Origin: Bacillus sp. M6-12
GTDB lineage: Bacteria > Bacillota > Bacilli > Bacillales > DSM-1321
Direction: 5' to 3'
Length of the DNA stretch: 64,000 nt
NCBI RefSeq assembly: GCF_002860285.1
Contig: NZ_PGVF01000004.1
Location: forward strand, 62,001 to 126,000
Shown: positions 18,221-26,286 of the stretch, one piece after another
How positions within the stretch are numbered: position 1 is the stretch's first letter
Layout of the letters: the number at the start of each line of letters is the position of its first letter
Notes under the pieces: generated by a model
Told to the model about the DNA's origin: nothing
Databases searched by the model: none
Seen by the model: only the letters and a program-made list of their open reading frames with translations
Made by a program: the position numbers and the translations under genes

Positions 18221-18850
18221 TCATTGTTCTTCCCCGCCCTTTTTGGCCAGCAGCATTGCTTCTATTTCTAATGCCCTGGAGTAATCTTCGGGTTTATTCA
18301 TATTGTAAAACATATAGGAAAAAAGAGTTTCATTTTGAAAATACTCTTTAAAATCAGTCTCTTTTAGTATTTTAACATGCAGTTTATCGATGAAAGCGGC
18401 CATTCTGAGCTTTCTATCTAATAAACACTCTTCTAAAGCAGGAAGGCAGCTCTTCCTGTAAACGGCAAAAAGCGGATGAAGCTGCCCGAAAATCTCTGGG
18501 ACAACAGCATCGTATCCTTCCGCAAAACTAATCATCCGCATTATGATATCTGCCTTTATAAAAGGCATATCGCAGGCGGTGATTACATTTACATCTGTTT
18601 GTGACGCAGTTAATCCGGCGTGGAGCCCTCCCAGCGGCCCCATATCTTTATAGATATCCACTGTTACTGTGATATTCAAGAACCCGTATTTTTCGGGTGT
18701 ATTAGTGATTAATACGACCTCATCAGCAGCCTTTGTTAACTCATCCTTTATATTGCAAACATTCGGCTGGCCAAACATCGGAAGCATAGCTTTATTTTTT
18801 CCCATTCGGCTCGACTTTCCGCCAGCCAAAAGCAGAGCTGTAGTATTCAT
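18221..18850 (-). CDS. mobA: Molybdenum cofactor guanylyltransferase MobA
   Basis: 209-residue MobA that attaches GMP to molybdenum cofactor to form the dinucleotide. ALLLAGGKSSRMGKNKAML (residues 5-23) is the nucleotide-binding loop. DMGPLGGLHAGL, TACDMPFIKADII and VVPEIFGQLHPLFAVYR follow in the usual order. It is upstream of and directly adjoins the moeA relic, as expected for a former mobA-moeA operon. The frame looks intact, although its pathway partner is broken here. Confidence 0.92.
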   Translation of the reverse strand: MNTTALLLAGGKSSRMGKNKAMLPMFGQPNVCNIKDELTKAADEVVLITNTPEKYGFLNITVTVDIYKDMGPLGGLHAGLTASQTDVNVITACDMPFIKADIIMRMISFAEGYDAVVPEIFGQLHPLFAVYRKSCLPALEECLLDRKLRMAAFIDKLHVKILKETDFKEYFQNETLFSYMFYNMNKPEDYSRALEIEAMLLAKKGGEEQ

Positions 18851-18985
18851 CCCAATGCCCCCCAGCTTTCTGAATTTATTTTTACATATTCCTATTCTCA
18901 GGTTTACCTTCTTCTTTACAAAAATAACCTTGAGTGCATGATCTAGCTTCTTAGATAGTCTCTTTTATTCTCGAGCCTGGTTTTC

Positions 18986-19087
18986 TCACTTTTTATTATC
19001 AAGCTGTTTCTTCCAGTTTAACCTCAATGCTACGATCCCTTTTTGCATTGCTTCATACTCTGTTGAAATGCCATTATCAGTGTTCAT
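18986..19087 (-). CDS. Possible 33-residue small protein
   Basis: ATG at 19087 has GAGGGG 5 nt upstream and opens a 33-codon frame, MNTDNGISTEYEAMQKGIVA to LRLNWKKQLDNKK. The composition is protein-like (amphipathic helix, basic end). No family recognised. It lies alone in the 500-nt gap between mobA and the divergent pdxK. Confidence 0.4.
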   Translation of the reverse strand: MNTDNGISTEYEAMQKGIVALRLNWKKQLDNKK

Positions 19088-19224
19088 TTTTACCCCTCTT
19101 TTCATTATGGCAATGTTACTTTTAATGTAATAAATACCAATCTATTATACAAGCTTCCCGCATTCTAAATAGGAGAAGGAAGAACAAAATGTACACTTGG
19201 ATTATTTTCTATTTTTCTAATACC

Positions 19225-19252
19225 TTGTCATGATTAATGAAATTGTTATATT
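19225..19252 (+). promoter_or_regulatory. SigmaA-like promoter of pdxK
   Basis: TTGTCA and TATATT with 16-nt spacing, about 110 nt before the pdxK ATG. A perfect short hairpin (TTTTCGCTTT/AAAGCGAAAA region near 19307-19328) lies in the resulting leader. Confidence 0.5.
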
Positions 19253-19361
19253 CTTAATAGTGAGTTTGAATAGAAAGAGAACATTATGTTCCGAAACTAA
19301 AGTCCTTTTCGCTTTAAAAGCGAAAATTTAAGCAGTACAAAACTTTTTAGGAGGTTCTCAA

Positions 19362-20177
19362 ATGACAATGAAAAAGGCTTTGACAATAGCTGGTTCTGAT
19401 TCTAGCGGCGGTGCTGGCATCCAGGCCGACCTGAAAACGTTCCAGGAGCTAGGTGTTTATGGAATGACCGCTTTAACTACGATCGTTTCCATGGATCCAA
19501 AAAATGACTGGCATCACAACGTTTTCCCTCAAGCTCTCTCAACAGTAGAAGCACAGCTGGAAACTATCCTGTCTGTAGGAATCGACGCAATGAAAACAGG
19601 AATGCTTGGTTCAGTGGAAATTATTGAACTTGCAGCCCGTAAAATAGAAGAACTTAACCTGAAAAATGTTGTTATCGACCCGGTTATGGTCTGTAAAGGG
19701 GAAGACGAAGTTCTTCACCCGGAAACAGCAATTGCACTTCGTGATATATTAACCCCAAAGGCAGCTGTAGTTACCCCTAACATGTTTGAAGCCAGCCAGC
19801 TTGCTGGAACAGGCCCAATCCGTACAATGGATGACATGAAAAATGCTGCTGCAAAAATTCATGAGCTTGGTGCAAAATATGTAGTCATTACTGCAGGAAA
19901 TAAGTTTGACCATAGCAAAGCTGTCGACCTGCTTTTTGATGGAAACGAATTTGAAGTACTCGAAGGCGAGCGTATCGACACAACCTATACACATGGAGCA
20001 GGCTGCACATTCTCCGCTGCTGTTACGGCTGAGCTAGCTAAAGGAAAGTCTGCCCGTGAAGCGATCTACACAGCGAAAGAATTCATTACAGAAGCAATCC
20101 GCCACTCTTGGAAATTAAATGAATATGTCGGCCCAACAATGCACAGCGCTTACCGGGCGCGCGTCGGCGTAAAATAA
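19362..20177 (+). CDS. pdxK: Pyridoxine/hydroxymethylpyrimidine kinase PdxK
   Basis: 271-residue ribokinase-fold kinase of the ThiD/PdxK type, phosphorylating pyridoxal/pyridoxine and possibly hydroxymethylpyrimidine. Signatures: [20 protein letters not shown] at the N-terminus, [15 protein letters not shown], and the ATP/anion-hole motif [20 protein letters not shown] near the C-terminus. It resembles B. subtilis PdxK (YwdB), and its position close to ung agrees. AGGAGGT lies 7 nt before the ATG. Own promoter and terminator. Confidence 0.93.
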   Translation: MTMKKALTIAGSDSSGGAGIQADLKTFQELGVYGMTALTTIVSMDPKNDWHHNVFPQALSTVEAQLETILSVGIDAMKTGMLGSVEIIELAARKIEELNLKNVVIDPVMVCKGEDEVLHPETAIALRDILTPKAAVVTPNMFEASQLAGTGPIRTMDDMKNAAAKIHELGAKYVVITAGNKFDHSKAVDLLFDGNEFEVLEGERIDTTYTHGAGCTFSAAVTAELAKGKSAREAIYTAKEFITEAIRHSWKLNEYVGPTMHSAYRARVGVK

Positions 20178-20188
20178 TATACGTTTTC

Positions 20189-20225
20189 GAACCCCCCTGT
20201 TGAAAGACAAGGGGGTTTATTTTTG
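20189..20225 (+). terminator. Terminator after pdxK
   Basis: AACCCCC/GGGGGTT arms followed by TATTTTTG. Confidence 0.85.
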
Positions 20226-20433
20226 TGTCCAGTAGTGATCAAGTGAGGAAACACTTTAAAAACAGGTGAACATAAGAGTATTGCGAAGGCAGTTCTATTG
20301 AGGCTTATGCTCTAGACAAGCCTGGTTTAACTTTTCTGAAACCCGATTCAGCTTTTCGCATTTCAGGAAGGTTTTTAGTAAAATAATAAATATATTAAAT
20401 GTTTCTTATCGATTGGCATATAAGGAGGAAATC

Positions 20434-20784
20434 ATGGAAGCAATTGAACAAAAGGATATCGTACAGCGAACCATCGATTCAATGGCGGGCAAGGATATAT
20501 TCCTGCACCTTGAAACGACCAACGGTGCTTATGCAACCCATAAGGATGAATCGTTTTTCTCTGCGGGCGCTTATATACGAAACGCAAAAATCCGTTATGA
20601 ACTTGGAAAGATTGTCGGAGAAGGCCCTTTCCGCGTAGGTCTGAAGCTTGAAATTGGCTGGGTATACGGAGAAGGCATTACCCATTTTGAGCTGGATGAT
20701 AAAGGGAGACTTCTTCTTGCTGGACTGGACAATACTGGTAAACTGGCTGTTGCTCTAGAACTGAGTGAGACCCCGTTTGAATAA
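20434..20784 (+). CDS. yojF: YojF family protein (DUF1806)
   Basis: 116-residue protein of the DUF1806 family. Conserved KDIFLHLETTNGAYATH, SFFSAGAYIRNAKIRYE and VGLKLEIGWVYGEGITHFEL. I chose ATG 20434 because GGAGG lies 7 nt before it; upstream in-frame codons lack a site. yojF is the standard upstream partner of bshB2 (yojG), so a role linked to bacillithiol is suggested by context only. The gene ends directly on repeat C, which separates it from bshB2. Confidence 0.9.
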   Translation: MEAIEQKDIVQRTIDSMAGKDIFLHLETTNGAYATHKDESFFSAGAYIRNAKIRYELGKIVGEGPFRVGLKLEIGWVYGEGITHFELDDKGRLLLAGLDNTGKLAVALELSETPFE

Positions 20785-20925
20785 GAAAAATCGCAAGCGC
20801 TCTGGCAAAAGGAACGTCGACTAAAGTCTGGCACGTCCTGTGGCGCCGCTGGCACTAGCACGTCCTGTGCGTCGGGGCTGGGCGCTGAAGCTAGACATCT
20901 GTACTTGTTAAGAAAGTTATCTTTT
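20785..20925 (+). repeat. Dispersed modular repeat, copy C, inside yojF-bshB2 operon
   Basis: About 140 nt, sense orientation, beginning GAAAAATCGCAAGCGCTCTGG at the base after the yojF stop and ending GGGGCTGGGCGCTGAAGCTAG, ACATCTGTACTTGTTAA and AAGTTATC just before the bshB2 ribosome binding site. AGCGCTC pairs with GGGCGCT through a T-G wobble. It lacks the GTTGTAAC and CATAAGC modules. Confidence 0.87.
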
Positions 20926-20944
20926 GATTAAAGGAGAGAATGGC

Positions 20945-21616
20945 ATGGAAAAAGAAAGACACGTATTAGTCGTATTTCCTCACCCGGATGATGAAGCGTT
21001 CGGTGTATCCGGCACGATTGCTTCCTATATTGAAAGCGGTACACCTGTAACGTATGTATGCCTGACGTTAGGTGAAATGGGGCGCAACCTCGGCAACCCC
21101 CCTTTCGCTACCAGGGAATCATTGCCTTTAATCCGGAAAAAAGAACTCCAGGATGCGGCAGATGCTCTTGGTATCAAGGATTTACGTATGATGGGCCTTA
21201 GAGATAAAACGGTTGAATTTGAAGATGACGAGGAACTTGCTGGCAGGATAACCAAAGTTATAGAAGAGCTTAATCCTTCCCTCATTATCACTTTTTATCC
21301 CGGTTACAGCGTACACCCCGACCATGAAGCAACCGCAAGGGCCGTTGTACGTGCAGTATCAAAAATTCCAAAGGACGAACAGCCAAAACTGTATTGCGTT
21401 GCATTTGCCAATAACAGCCTGGAGGAACTGGGCGAACCAAACATCTACCATGATGTTACAGCTGTGGAAGATAAGAAAATTGCCTCTATCAAAGCCCACC
21501 GCTCTCAAACAGAATCAATGGTGGCTGCCTGGGCAGAACAACTCCAAAACCAGGATCCGCAGCTTCTTGGCTGGATCCGGAACGAACGGTTCTGGTTCTA
21601 TCAGTGGCCAGAATAG
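20945..21616 (+). CDS. bshB2: Bacillithiol biosynthesis deacetylase BshB2
   Basis: 223-residue zinc-dependent LmbE/PIG-L deacetylase producing GlcN-malate from GlcNAc-malate in bacillithiol synthesis. Metal and catalytic motif VVFPHPDDEAFGVSGT at the N-terminus, GEMGRNLGNPP, and the third ligand region YSVHPDHEATARAVVRA. ATG 20945 was chosen for the GGAGAG site and because HPDDE falls at the usual distance from the start. Partner of yojF. Repeat D starts 1 nt after its stop. Confidence 0.93.
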   Translation: MEKERHVLVVFPHPDDEAFGVSGTIASYIESGTPVTYVCLTLGEMGRNLGNPPFATRESLPLIRKKELQDAADALGIKDLRMMGLRDKTVEFEDDEELAGRITKVIEELNPSLIITFYPGYSVHPDHEATARAVVRAVSKIPKDEQPKLYCVAFANNSLEELGEPNIYHDVTAVEDKKIASIKAHRSQTESMVAAWAEQLQNQDPQLLGWIRNERFWFYQWPE

Positions 21617-21790
21617 AAAAGACGAAGCGCCCGGGTCAGAGGAAGAACGGCTAAAGTCCCCTCGTCCTCACAAAGCTGCTGCTTTGTTTCGTGCGATATC
21701 GGTGCCGAAGCATTCCTTGTCCTGTGCATCGGGGCTGGGCGCTGGAGCTAGACATCTGTACTACGTTAAAAAAGTTATACTTATCTTATA
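21617..21790 (+). repeat. Dispersed modular repeat, copy D, abutting bshB2 stop
   Basis: About 175 nt, sense orientation: AAAAGACGAAGCGCCCGGG directly after TAG, a CAAAGC-GCTTTG module at about 21670-21690, and the ending GGGCTGGGCGCTGGAGCTAG, ACATCTGTACTACGTTAA, AAGTTATACTTATCTTATA. The next element is the operon terminator. Confidence 0.87.
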
Positions 21791-21792
21791 GA

Positions 21793-21832
21793 AACAGCCT
21801 GCAGAAGAATTTAGCTGCGGGCTGTTTTATTT
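21793..21832 (+). terminator. Terminator after bshB2 and repeat D
   Basis: ACAGCCTGCAG/CTGCGGGCTGT arms followed by TTTTATTT. Confidence 0.85.
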
Positions 21833-21930
21833 ACATTAAAATGGGATCATTCTTCAGGTTTAGTGAAAAAAGGTACTGTGCCTCTGGATTACACTAATAA
21901 GTTAAGTTGTAATATTCCAATCCCATGTAA

Positions 21931-21966
21931 CAAAAAAATTCCGCCCGGATTAGCCAGACGGAAAAA
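21931..21966 (-). terminator. Hairpin with T tract on the minus strand
   Basis: TTCCGTCTGG/CCGGGCGGAA (G-T pairs allowed) followed by TTTTTTTG on the minus strand. No minus-strand gene is visible to its right, so what it would terminate is unclear; antisense transcription from the ABC promoter region is one possibility. Confidence 0.5.
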
Positions 21967-21977
21967 GGGGGATATTT

Positions 21978-22049
21978 ATGGAAAATTCATCGTGGTACTA
22001 TTATAGCCCCTGTCACTATTTTTTATACACTATTTTATTTTTAGTTTAA
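21978..22049 (+). CDS. Possible 23-residue hydrophobic peptide
   Basis: ATG preceded by AGGGGGATATTT opens MENSSWYYYSPCHYFLYTIL, ending FLV. The good ribosome binding site and membrane-like composition make it a candidate small peptide. No homologue recognised; chance ORFs of this size are common. Confidence 0.3.
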   Translation: MENSSWYYYSPCHYFLYTILFLV

Positions 22050-22122
22050 AATTAATTCTTTTTCCGTATTAAAGACTTTCCATTTTTAACCCCGCGGCAA
22101 GTATGAAAAAATTGTCGAATCA

Positions 22123-22140
22123 AATGAGTGGTTACTCACT
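22123..22140 (+). promoter_or_regulatory. TetR-type operator 1
   Basis: AATGAGT-GGTT-ACTCACT, a near-palindrome matching operator 2 in 7+7 layout, immediately before the -35 element of the ABC operon. Confidence 0.65.
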
Positions 22141-22168
22141 TTACTTCAGATCATTTCTGCCATATATT
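22140..22168 (+). promoter_or_regulatory. Promoter of the ABC-TetR operon
   Basis: TTTACT (-35) and TATATT (-10) with 17-nt spacing, flanked on both sides by the operators, so repressor binding would occlude RNA polymerase. Confidence 0.55.
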
Positions 22169-22171
22169 ATT

Positions 22172-22189
22172 AGTGAGTGATTACTCACT
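22172..22189 (+). promoter_or_regulatory. TetR-type operator 2
   Basis: AGTGAGT-GATT-ACTCACT, a perfect 7-bp palindrome around a 4-nt centre, placed at the expected transcription start. Centre-to-centre distance to operator 1 is 49 nt. The tetR gene closes the same operon. Confidence 0.75.
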
Positions 22190-22210
22190 TTAAGAATGGA
22201 GTGAATATAA

Positions 22211-22942
22211 ATGGCAGAAACACTTATTCGTTTCGAAAATGTTTCCAAGGTGTTTGGACATCAGACTGTCCTCTCCAACATTACGTTAGAGATTAAAAAA
22301 GGGGAAATTTTTGGCCTTCTTGGCCCATCAGGGGCTGGCAAAACGACACTTGTTAAAATGCTTACCGGGCTTGAAAGCTTAACATCCGGAATGATTTGGA
22401 TGGGTGATACATCTGTGCCATCGATTTCTCTTATGCAGCGAATTGGCTATATGTCTCAGTCAGACGCTTTGTATCATGAACTTACAGCTTACGAAAATCT
22501 TGAATTCTTTGCTTCTCTTTATGGATTAAGCGGTAAACAGCGAAACCAGCGAATTCATCATGTTATGGAAATCGTCAACTTGCAGGAACATCTTAAGAAA
22601 ACGGTAAGGAATTTTTCCGGTGGGATGAAAAGGCGCCTCTCCTTGGCTGCCGCCCTATTGCATAACCCTAAGCTGCTGATTTTAGATGAACCGACTGTGG
22701 GAATTGATCCGATTCTTCGGCAATCTATTTGGAATAACTTAAGAAATCTCAAAGAGAATGGTGTGACTATCCTCCTGACCACACATGTAATGGATGAAGC
22801 AGAAAAGTGTGACAGGTTAGCGCTGATAAGAAATGGGGGAATCATAGCTTCGGGATCACCAGAAAATATCAGAAAATCTGCATCAGCTCAAACGATTGAA
22901 GAAGCATTTTTAACCTTGGGAGGTGCCGGACATGAGAATTAA
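22211..22942 (+). CDS. ABC transporter ATP-binding protein
   Basis: 243-residue ABC ATPase. Walker A GPSGAGKTT (about residue 39), Q-loop YMSQSDALYHELTA, signature FSGGMKRRLSLA (about residue 137), Walker B LLILDEPTVGID and switch LLTTHVMDEAEKCD. The pattern fits drug- or multidrug-export ABC-2 systems. First gene of a three-gene operon with the permease and a TetR regulator; its 3' end overlaps the permease start by 11 nt. Likely repressed through the two flanking operators. Confidence 0.93.
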   Translation: MAETLIRFENVSKVFGHQTVLSNITLEIKKGEIFGLLGPSGAGKTTLVKMLTGLESLTSGMIWMGDTSVPSISLMQRIGYMSQSDALYHELTAYENLEFFASLYGLSGKQRNQRIHHVMEIVNLQEHLKKTVRNFSGGMKRRLSLAAALLHNPKLLILDEPTVGIDPILRQSIWNNLRNLKENGVTILLTTHVMDEAEKCDRLALIRNGGIIASGSPENIRKSASAQTIEEAFLTLGGAGHEN

Positions 22943-23957
22943 AGCTTTAATTATCCGTATTCTTAGGCAATTTCTTCATGACAAACGGACTGTGGGCCTC
23001 ATGATTTTTGCACCGATATTAATCCTTACCATGCTTAATCTGGTCTTTAACGGAGATGAATATGTGCCGGATATTGGCCTCGTCAATGTTCCTGATTTAG
23101 CAGAAGATGTTTTCAACAACAAGGATGCCAACACCTTGCATTTATCTGAACAAGAGGCACAGAACCTTTTGGAAAATCAAGAATTGGACGGTTATCTCCT
23201 GTTTGATGGAGGGCAGCTAGTAGTCCGACTGGAGGGAAGTGATCCCTCCGTAAATGGGTCTGTAATGAAATGGGTCCAGAATTCTGCCAAATCGTTTCAG
23301 GGACAGGAAAAAGCTCTTAATGTAAAAACAGAATATCTGAATGGCTCTGAAGATATGGGACAGTTTGATTATTTCGGCCCTGTCCTGCTTGGTTTTTTTG
23401 CCTTTTTCTTTGTCTTTCTGGTTGCTGGTGTATCCTTTTTAAGAGAAAGAACTGGAGGAACACTAGAGCGCCTAATTTGCAGCCCATTGCACCTTTGGGA
23501 GATAGTTGTTGGGTACGTTGCCGGTTTTGGCATTTTTACCTTGATTCAGTCTTCCATTATCGCTGCTTATGCAATATACGGATTAGGCATGCTGATGGAG
23601 GGTGCTTTCTTGTATGTTCTATTGGTAATCACGCTGCTATCCTTTTCTGCTTTGACACTCGGTATTCTTTTATCAGCCTTTGCCAATAATGAATTGCAAA
23701 TGATTCAATTTATTCCTCTAATTATAGTGCCACAGGTGTTCTTTTCAGGCCTTTTTAATTTGGAGACTATTTCTGATTGGCTCAGCTGGATCAGCTATAT
23801 CACACCGCTTTATTATGCCGCGGATGCACTGCGCAGCATTATGGTCCGGGGAATGGGCTGGGAGGCAATTTCGGGATCTGTATCTATTCTGCTTTGTTTC
23901 TCCCTGCTGTTTATGATCTTAAATATTGCAGCGTTGAAGAAATATCGTAAAATGTAA
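22932..23957 (+). CDS. ABC-2 type transporter permease
   Basis: 341-residue permease. An N-terminal helix (residues about 17-37) is followed by a large extracellular region of about 130 residues, then five hydrophobic segments. The conserved FLRERTGGTLERLICSPLHLWE and TPLYYAADALRSIMVRGMGW are typical of ABC-2/NodJ-like exporters. ATG 22932 has GGGAGGT 8 nt upstream and lies inside the end of the ATPase gene. Works with that ATPase; substrate unknown, probably a toxic compound or drug given the TetR control. Confidence 0.9.
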   Translation: MRIKALIIRILRQFLHDKRTVGLMIFAPILILTMLNLVFNGDEYVPDIGLVNVPDLAEDVFNNKDANTLHLSEQEAQNLLENQELDGYLLFDGGQLVVRLEGSDPSVNGSVMKWVQNSAKSFQGQEKALNVKTEYLNGSEDMGQFDYFGPVLLGFFAFFFVFLVAGVSFLRERTGGTLERLICSPLHLWEIVVGYVAGFGIFTLIQSSIIAAYAIYGLGMLMEGAFLYVLLVITLLSFSALTLGILLSAFANNELQMIQFIPLIIVPQVFFSGLFNLETISDWLSWISYITPLYYAADALRSIMVRGMGWEAISGSVSILLCFSLLFMILNIAALKKYRKM

Positions 23958-23986
23958 TAGATACGTTTTCCTGAAGGGGGCAAAGT

Positions 23987-24640
23987 ATGTTAGTAAATGA
24001 AACACTGGAACAACTGTTGCTCCAGGCTGGAAAAGAAAATTTGACCGAGAAACAGAAGAAAATAATCACTGCGGCAGTGGAAATGTTTGCGGAGAAGGGT
24101 TATGCTGCCACCTCTACCAGTGAAATCGCCAAAAAGGCAGGGGTAGCAGAGGGAACCATCTTCCGGCACTATAAAACAAAGAAAGAACTTCTGGTCTCCA
24201 TCGTAGCCCCTACAATGGCCAGGCTATTTGCCCCGTTCATCATTAATGATTTGAATAAAGTACTCGATGGAAACTTTGATTCATTTGAGGATTTCTTAAG
24301 GGCAATGATAAAAAACCGGATGGCATTTGCGCGAAACAACCTGCCTCTGCTTAAAATTGTCATCCAGGAAATCCCCTTTCATCCTGAATTGAAGGAACAG
24401 TTTATGGAGCACATAGCGAAAAAAGTGTTTGATCGTTTTTTGAAAATCATATGCCATTTCCAAGCGAAAGGCGAATTAATTGATATTCCGTCCTATTCCG
24501 TTATCCGAATGGCAGCCTCTGCCGTTTTCGGACATTTAATGATCCGCTTCCTGCTGGTTCCCGAATTTGAATGGAATGACGAGGAAGAAGCTGAACGCAC
24601 CGTACAGTTCATCTTGCATGGCTTAAGCAAAAAAGAATAA
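23987..24640 (+). CDS. TetR family transcriptional regulator
   Basis: 217-residue repressor. The N-terminal helix-turn-helix is standard: IITAAVEMFAEKGYAATSTS then EIAKKAGVAEGTIFRHYKTK (residues about 25-65). The C-terminal ligand domain resembles the YfiR/TetR_C group seen beside ABC exporters. AAGGGGGC precedes the ATG. Last gene of the operon, so it likely represses its own transcription by binding the AGTGAGT-N4-ACTCACT sites; inducer unknown. Confidence 0.93.
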   Translation: MLVNETLEQLLLQAGKENLTEKQKKIITAAVEMFAEKGYAATSTSEIAKKAGVAEGTIFRHYKTKKELLVSIVAPTMARLFAPFIINDLNKVLDGNFDSFEDFLRAMIKNRMAFARNNLPLLKIVIQEIPFHPELKEQFMEHIAKKVFDRFLKIICHFQAKGELIDIPSYSVIRMAASAVFGHLMIRFLLVPEFEWNDEEEAERTVQFILHGLSKKE

Positions 24641-24660
24641 GGAACTTTTATTAAATTTCC

Positions 24661-24715
24661 GACGGTTTTCATCGTAAAAAAAGCCGAAAATTAATAGAAA
24701 ACCGTCATGTTTTCA
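24661..24715 (+). terminator. Hairpin downstream of tetR
   Basis: GACGGTTTTC/GAAAACCGTC arms enclose about 30 nt and are followed by ATGTTTTC. A weak terminator, but the only one near the operon end. Confidence 0.45.
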
Positions 24716-24859
24716 ATTTGCTATTTTATCGTCAAGTTAATCATGTATTGTCGTAACTTAATGGCTATTAACATCAGCTTTTTCGGCGTAAAAAGTCAAC
24801 TTTTGTATGTATACTGGAGCAAAAAGAGGACTCAATAAATCATTGCAGTTTAGCTGGGG

Positions 24860-24964
24860 AATTTATCGTCAACTTTGGTAATTTATCATTCAGCTTTCGA
24901 AATTTATCGTTCAACTTCCGATTTTTATCTATCAACTCGGCATTTTTTATCGTCGACTTTTGAA
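24860..24964. repeat. Degenerate 21-bp tandem repeats
   Basis: Five consecutive units of 20-21 bp built on AATTTATCGTTCAACTTTCG (for example AATTTATCATTCAGCTTTCG, then AATTTATCGTTCAACTTCCG). More diverged copies with TTATCGTCAAG or TTGTCGTAACTTAA occur between 24720 and 24810. No coding potential; it fills most of the gap between tetR and the next gene. Confidence 0.7.
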
Positions 24965-25077
24965 AAATACCGATTCTTCTACATAATTCGACAACAAATG
25001 CAGGTCACAAAGGCAGGCAAATCTGCAGAATACCGGTTTCAGTGAATGTATTTTTAGCGAAAACTGCACTTTACAGA

Positions 25078-25113
25078 GAAAAACCCTTGCCTGCTGGCAA
25101 GGGTTTTGTTTTA
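25078..25113 (-). terminator. Bidirectional terminator
   Basis: AAAACCCTTGCC/GGCAAGGGTTTT with a 4-nt loop; T runs on both strands. Serves the sugar dehydrogenase gene on the minus strand. Confidence 0.88.
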
Positions 25114-25161
25114 GTCTGGAATCCCCCATTTGCTATAACCAATACGACTATTTAAGTCAGT

Positions 25162-26256
25162 TTACTTCAGTGACGATAAAGTCAGGCGGTACAGCTTATC
25201 ATTACCTTCTCCCGGAGTCCCTCTCCCATCTGTGTTGTTGGTGATAAAGTATAAAGAATCACCGTCGATGAGAACGTCCCTGACTCTCCCTAAACCTTCC
25301 ACAACATTATCAAGCTGCTTTTGCTTTGTTTTCAAATGAAAAGCTTTGACTGCTTCTCCCCTTAGAGCTGCTGCATAGATGGCACCTTCGTGATAGGCGA
25401 TGCCAGAAGGAGCCCAGGTGTCATCAGCAGACTGAAAAAGCGGACTTTCCAGACCTGGCCTTGTTTCATTTCCCGTGATCAGCGGCCAGCCATAGTTCTT
25501 TCCCGGTTTGATAATATTAATTTCATCATGAGCTGAAGGACCATGCTCACTGCTATAAAGCTGGCCGGCTTCATCCCAGGCAAGTCCCTGAGGATTTCGA
25601 TGCCCCAGACTATACACATATGAATTTGGATCAGGGTTGTCGTTCGGTATGCTGCCATCCAGATTCATCCTCAGGATTTTCCCGCCAAGTGACTGCATTT
25701 CCTGGGCAATTTCGTCCTGATGGGCATCCCCAGTGGTAACAAATAGCTTGCCGTCTGGCCCAACCTTAATCCTACCGCCATGATGATAGGTTCCGCTCGG
25801 TATTTTGTCCAGCAACACCCTAATTTCCTTCCATGTATCACCTTCAAGTGAGAGCAAAACCACCCGGTTTATTGGGTTCCCGTTCTGATCATATGTATAA
25901 TAGGCAAAGGCCTGAGGTATGGTTTCAAAGTCAGGAGCAAGGACAAACCCTAATAGTCCCGCTTCAGGATTTTGTGACAACCTTTTTTCAAGCTCCACTT
26001 TTTGACGCTTCATCTTGCCATCCTGCCTGTGAACGATCGAACCGGTCCTCTCTGAAATGTAGAAAACTTCTCCGCTTTTTTGAATCGACCAGGGAATGTT
26101 GAGGTCAGTGAGAATGGCTTCCGCTTTATTTTGCCTTAACCCATTGTCTGATGCATTGACAGCTTCTTCCTTGTCCATGCTTTTTTCAGGTTCAGGTGAA
26201 CAGCCTCCCAGCCATAAAGCGGTTAAGAAAAACAGTAATAGCGGTATACCTTTCAT
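25162..26256 (-). CDS. PQQ-dependent sugar dehydrogenase-like lipoprotein
   Basis: 364-residue predicted lipoprotein. The signal peptide ends in the lipobox LGGC (Cys near residue 18). The rest is a six-bladed beta-propeller of the glucose/sorbosone dehydrogenase (GSDH) family: HHGGRIKVGPDGKLFVTTGD contains the catalytic His region, with SLGHRNPQGLAWDEAGQLYS, EHGPSAHDEINII and YGWPLITG. It probably oxidises sugars outside the membrane using PQQ, though Bacillus relatives are uncharacterised. ATG 26256 chosen for GGAG 8 nt upstream and the resulting clean signal peptide. It is 30 nt downstream of the HAD gene. Confidence 0.88.
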   Translation of the reverse strand: MKGIPLLLFFLTALWLGGCSPEPEKSMDKEEAVNASDNGLRQNKAEAILTDLNIPWSIQKSGEVFYISERTGSIVHRQDGKMKRQKVELEKRLSQNPEAGLLGFVLAPDFETIPQAFAYYTYDQNGNPINRVVLLSLEGDTWKEIRVLLDKIPSGTYHHGGRIKVGPDGKLFVTTGDAHQDEIAQEMQSLGGKILRMNLDGSIPNDNPDPNSYVYSLGHRNPQGLAWDEAGQLYSSEHGPSAHDEINIIKPGKNYGWPLITGNETRPGLESPLFQSADDTWAPSGIAYHEGAIYAAALRGEAVKAFHLKTKQKQLDNVVEGLGRVRDVLIDGDSLYFITNNTDGRGTPGEGNDKLYRLTLSSLK

Positions 26257-26286
26257 CACCCCGTCTCCTTTCAGCATTCCTTTAGA

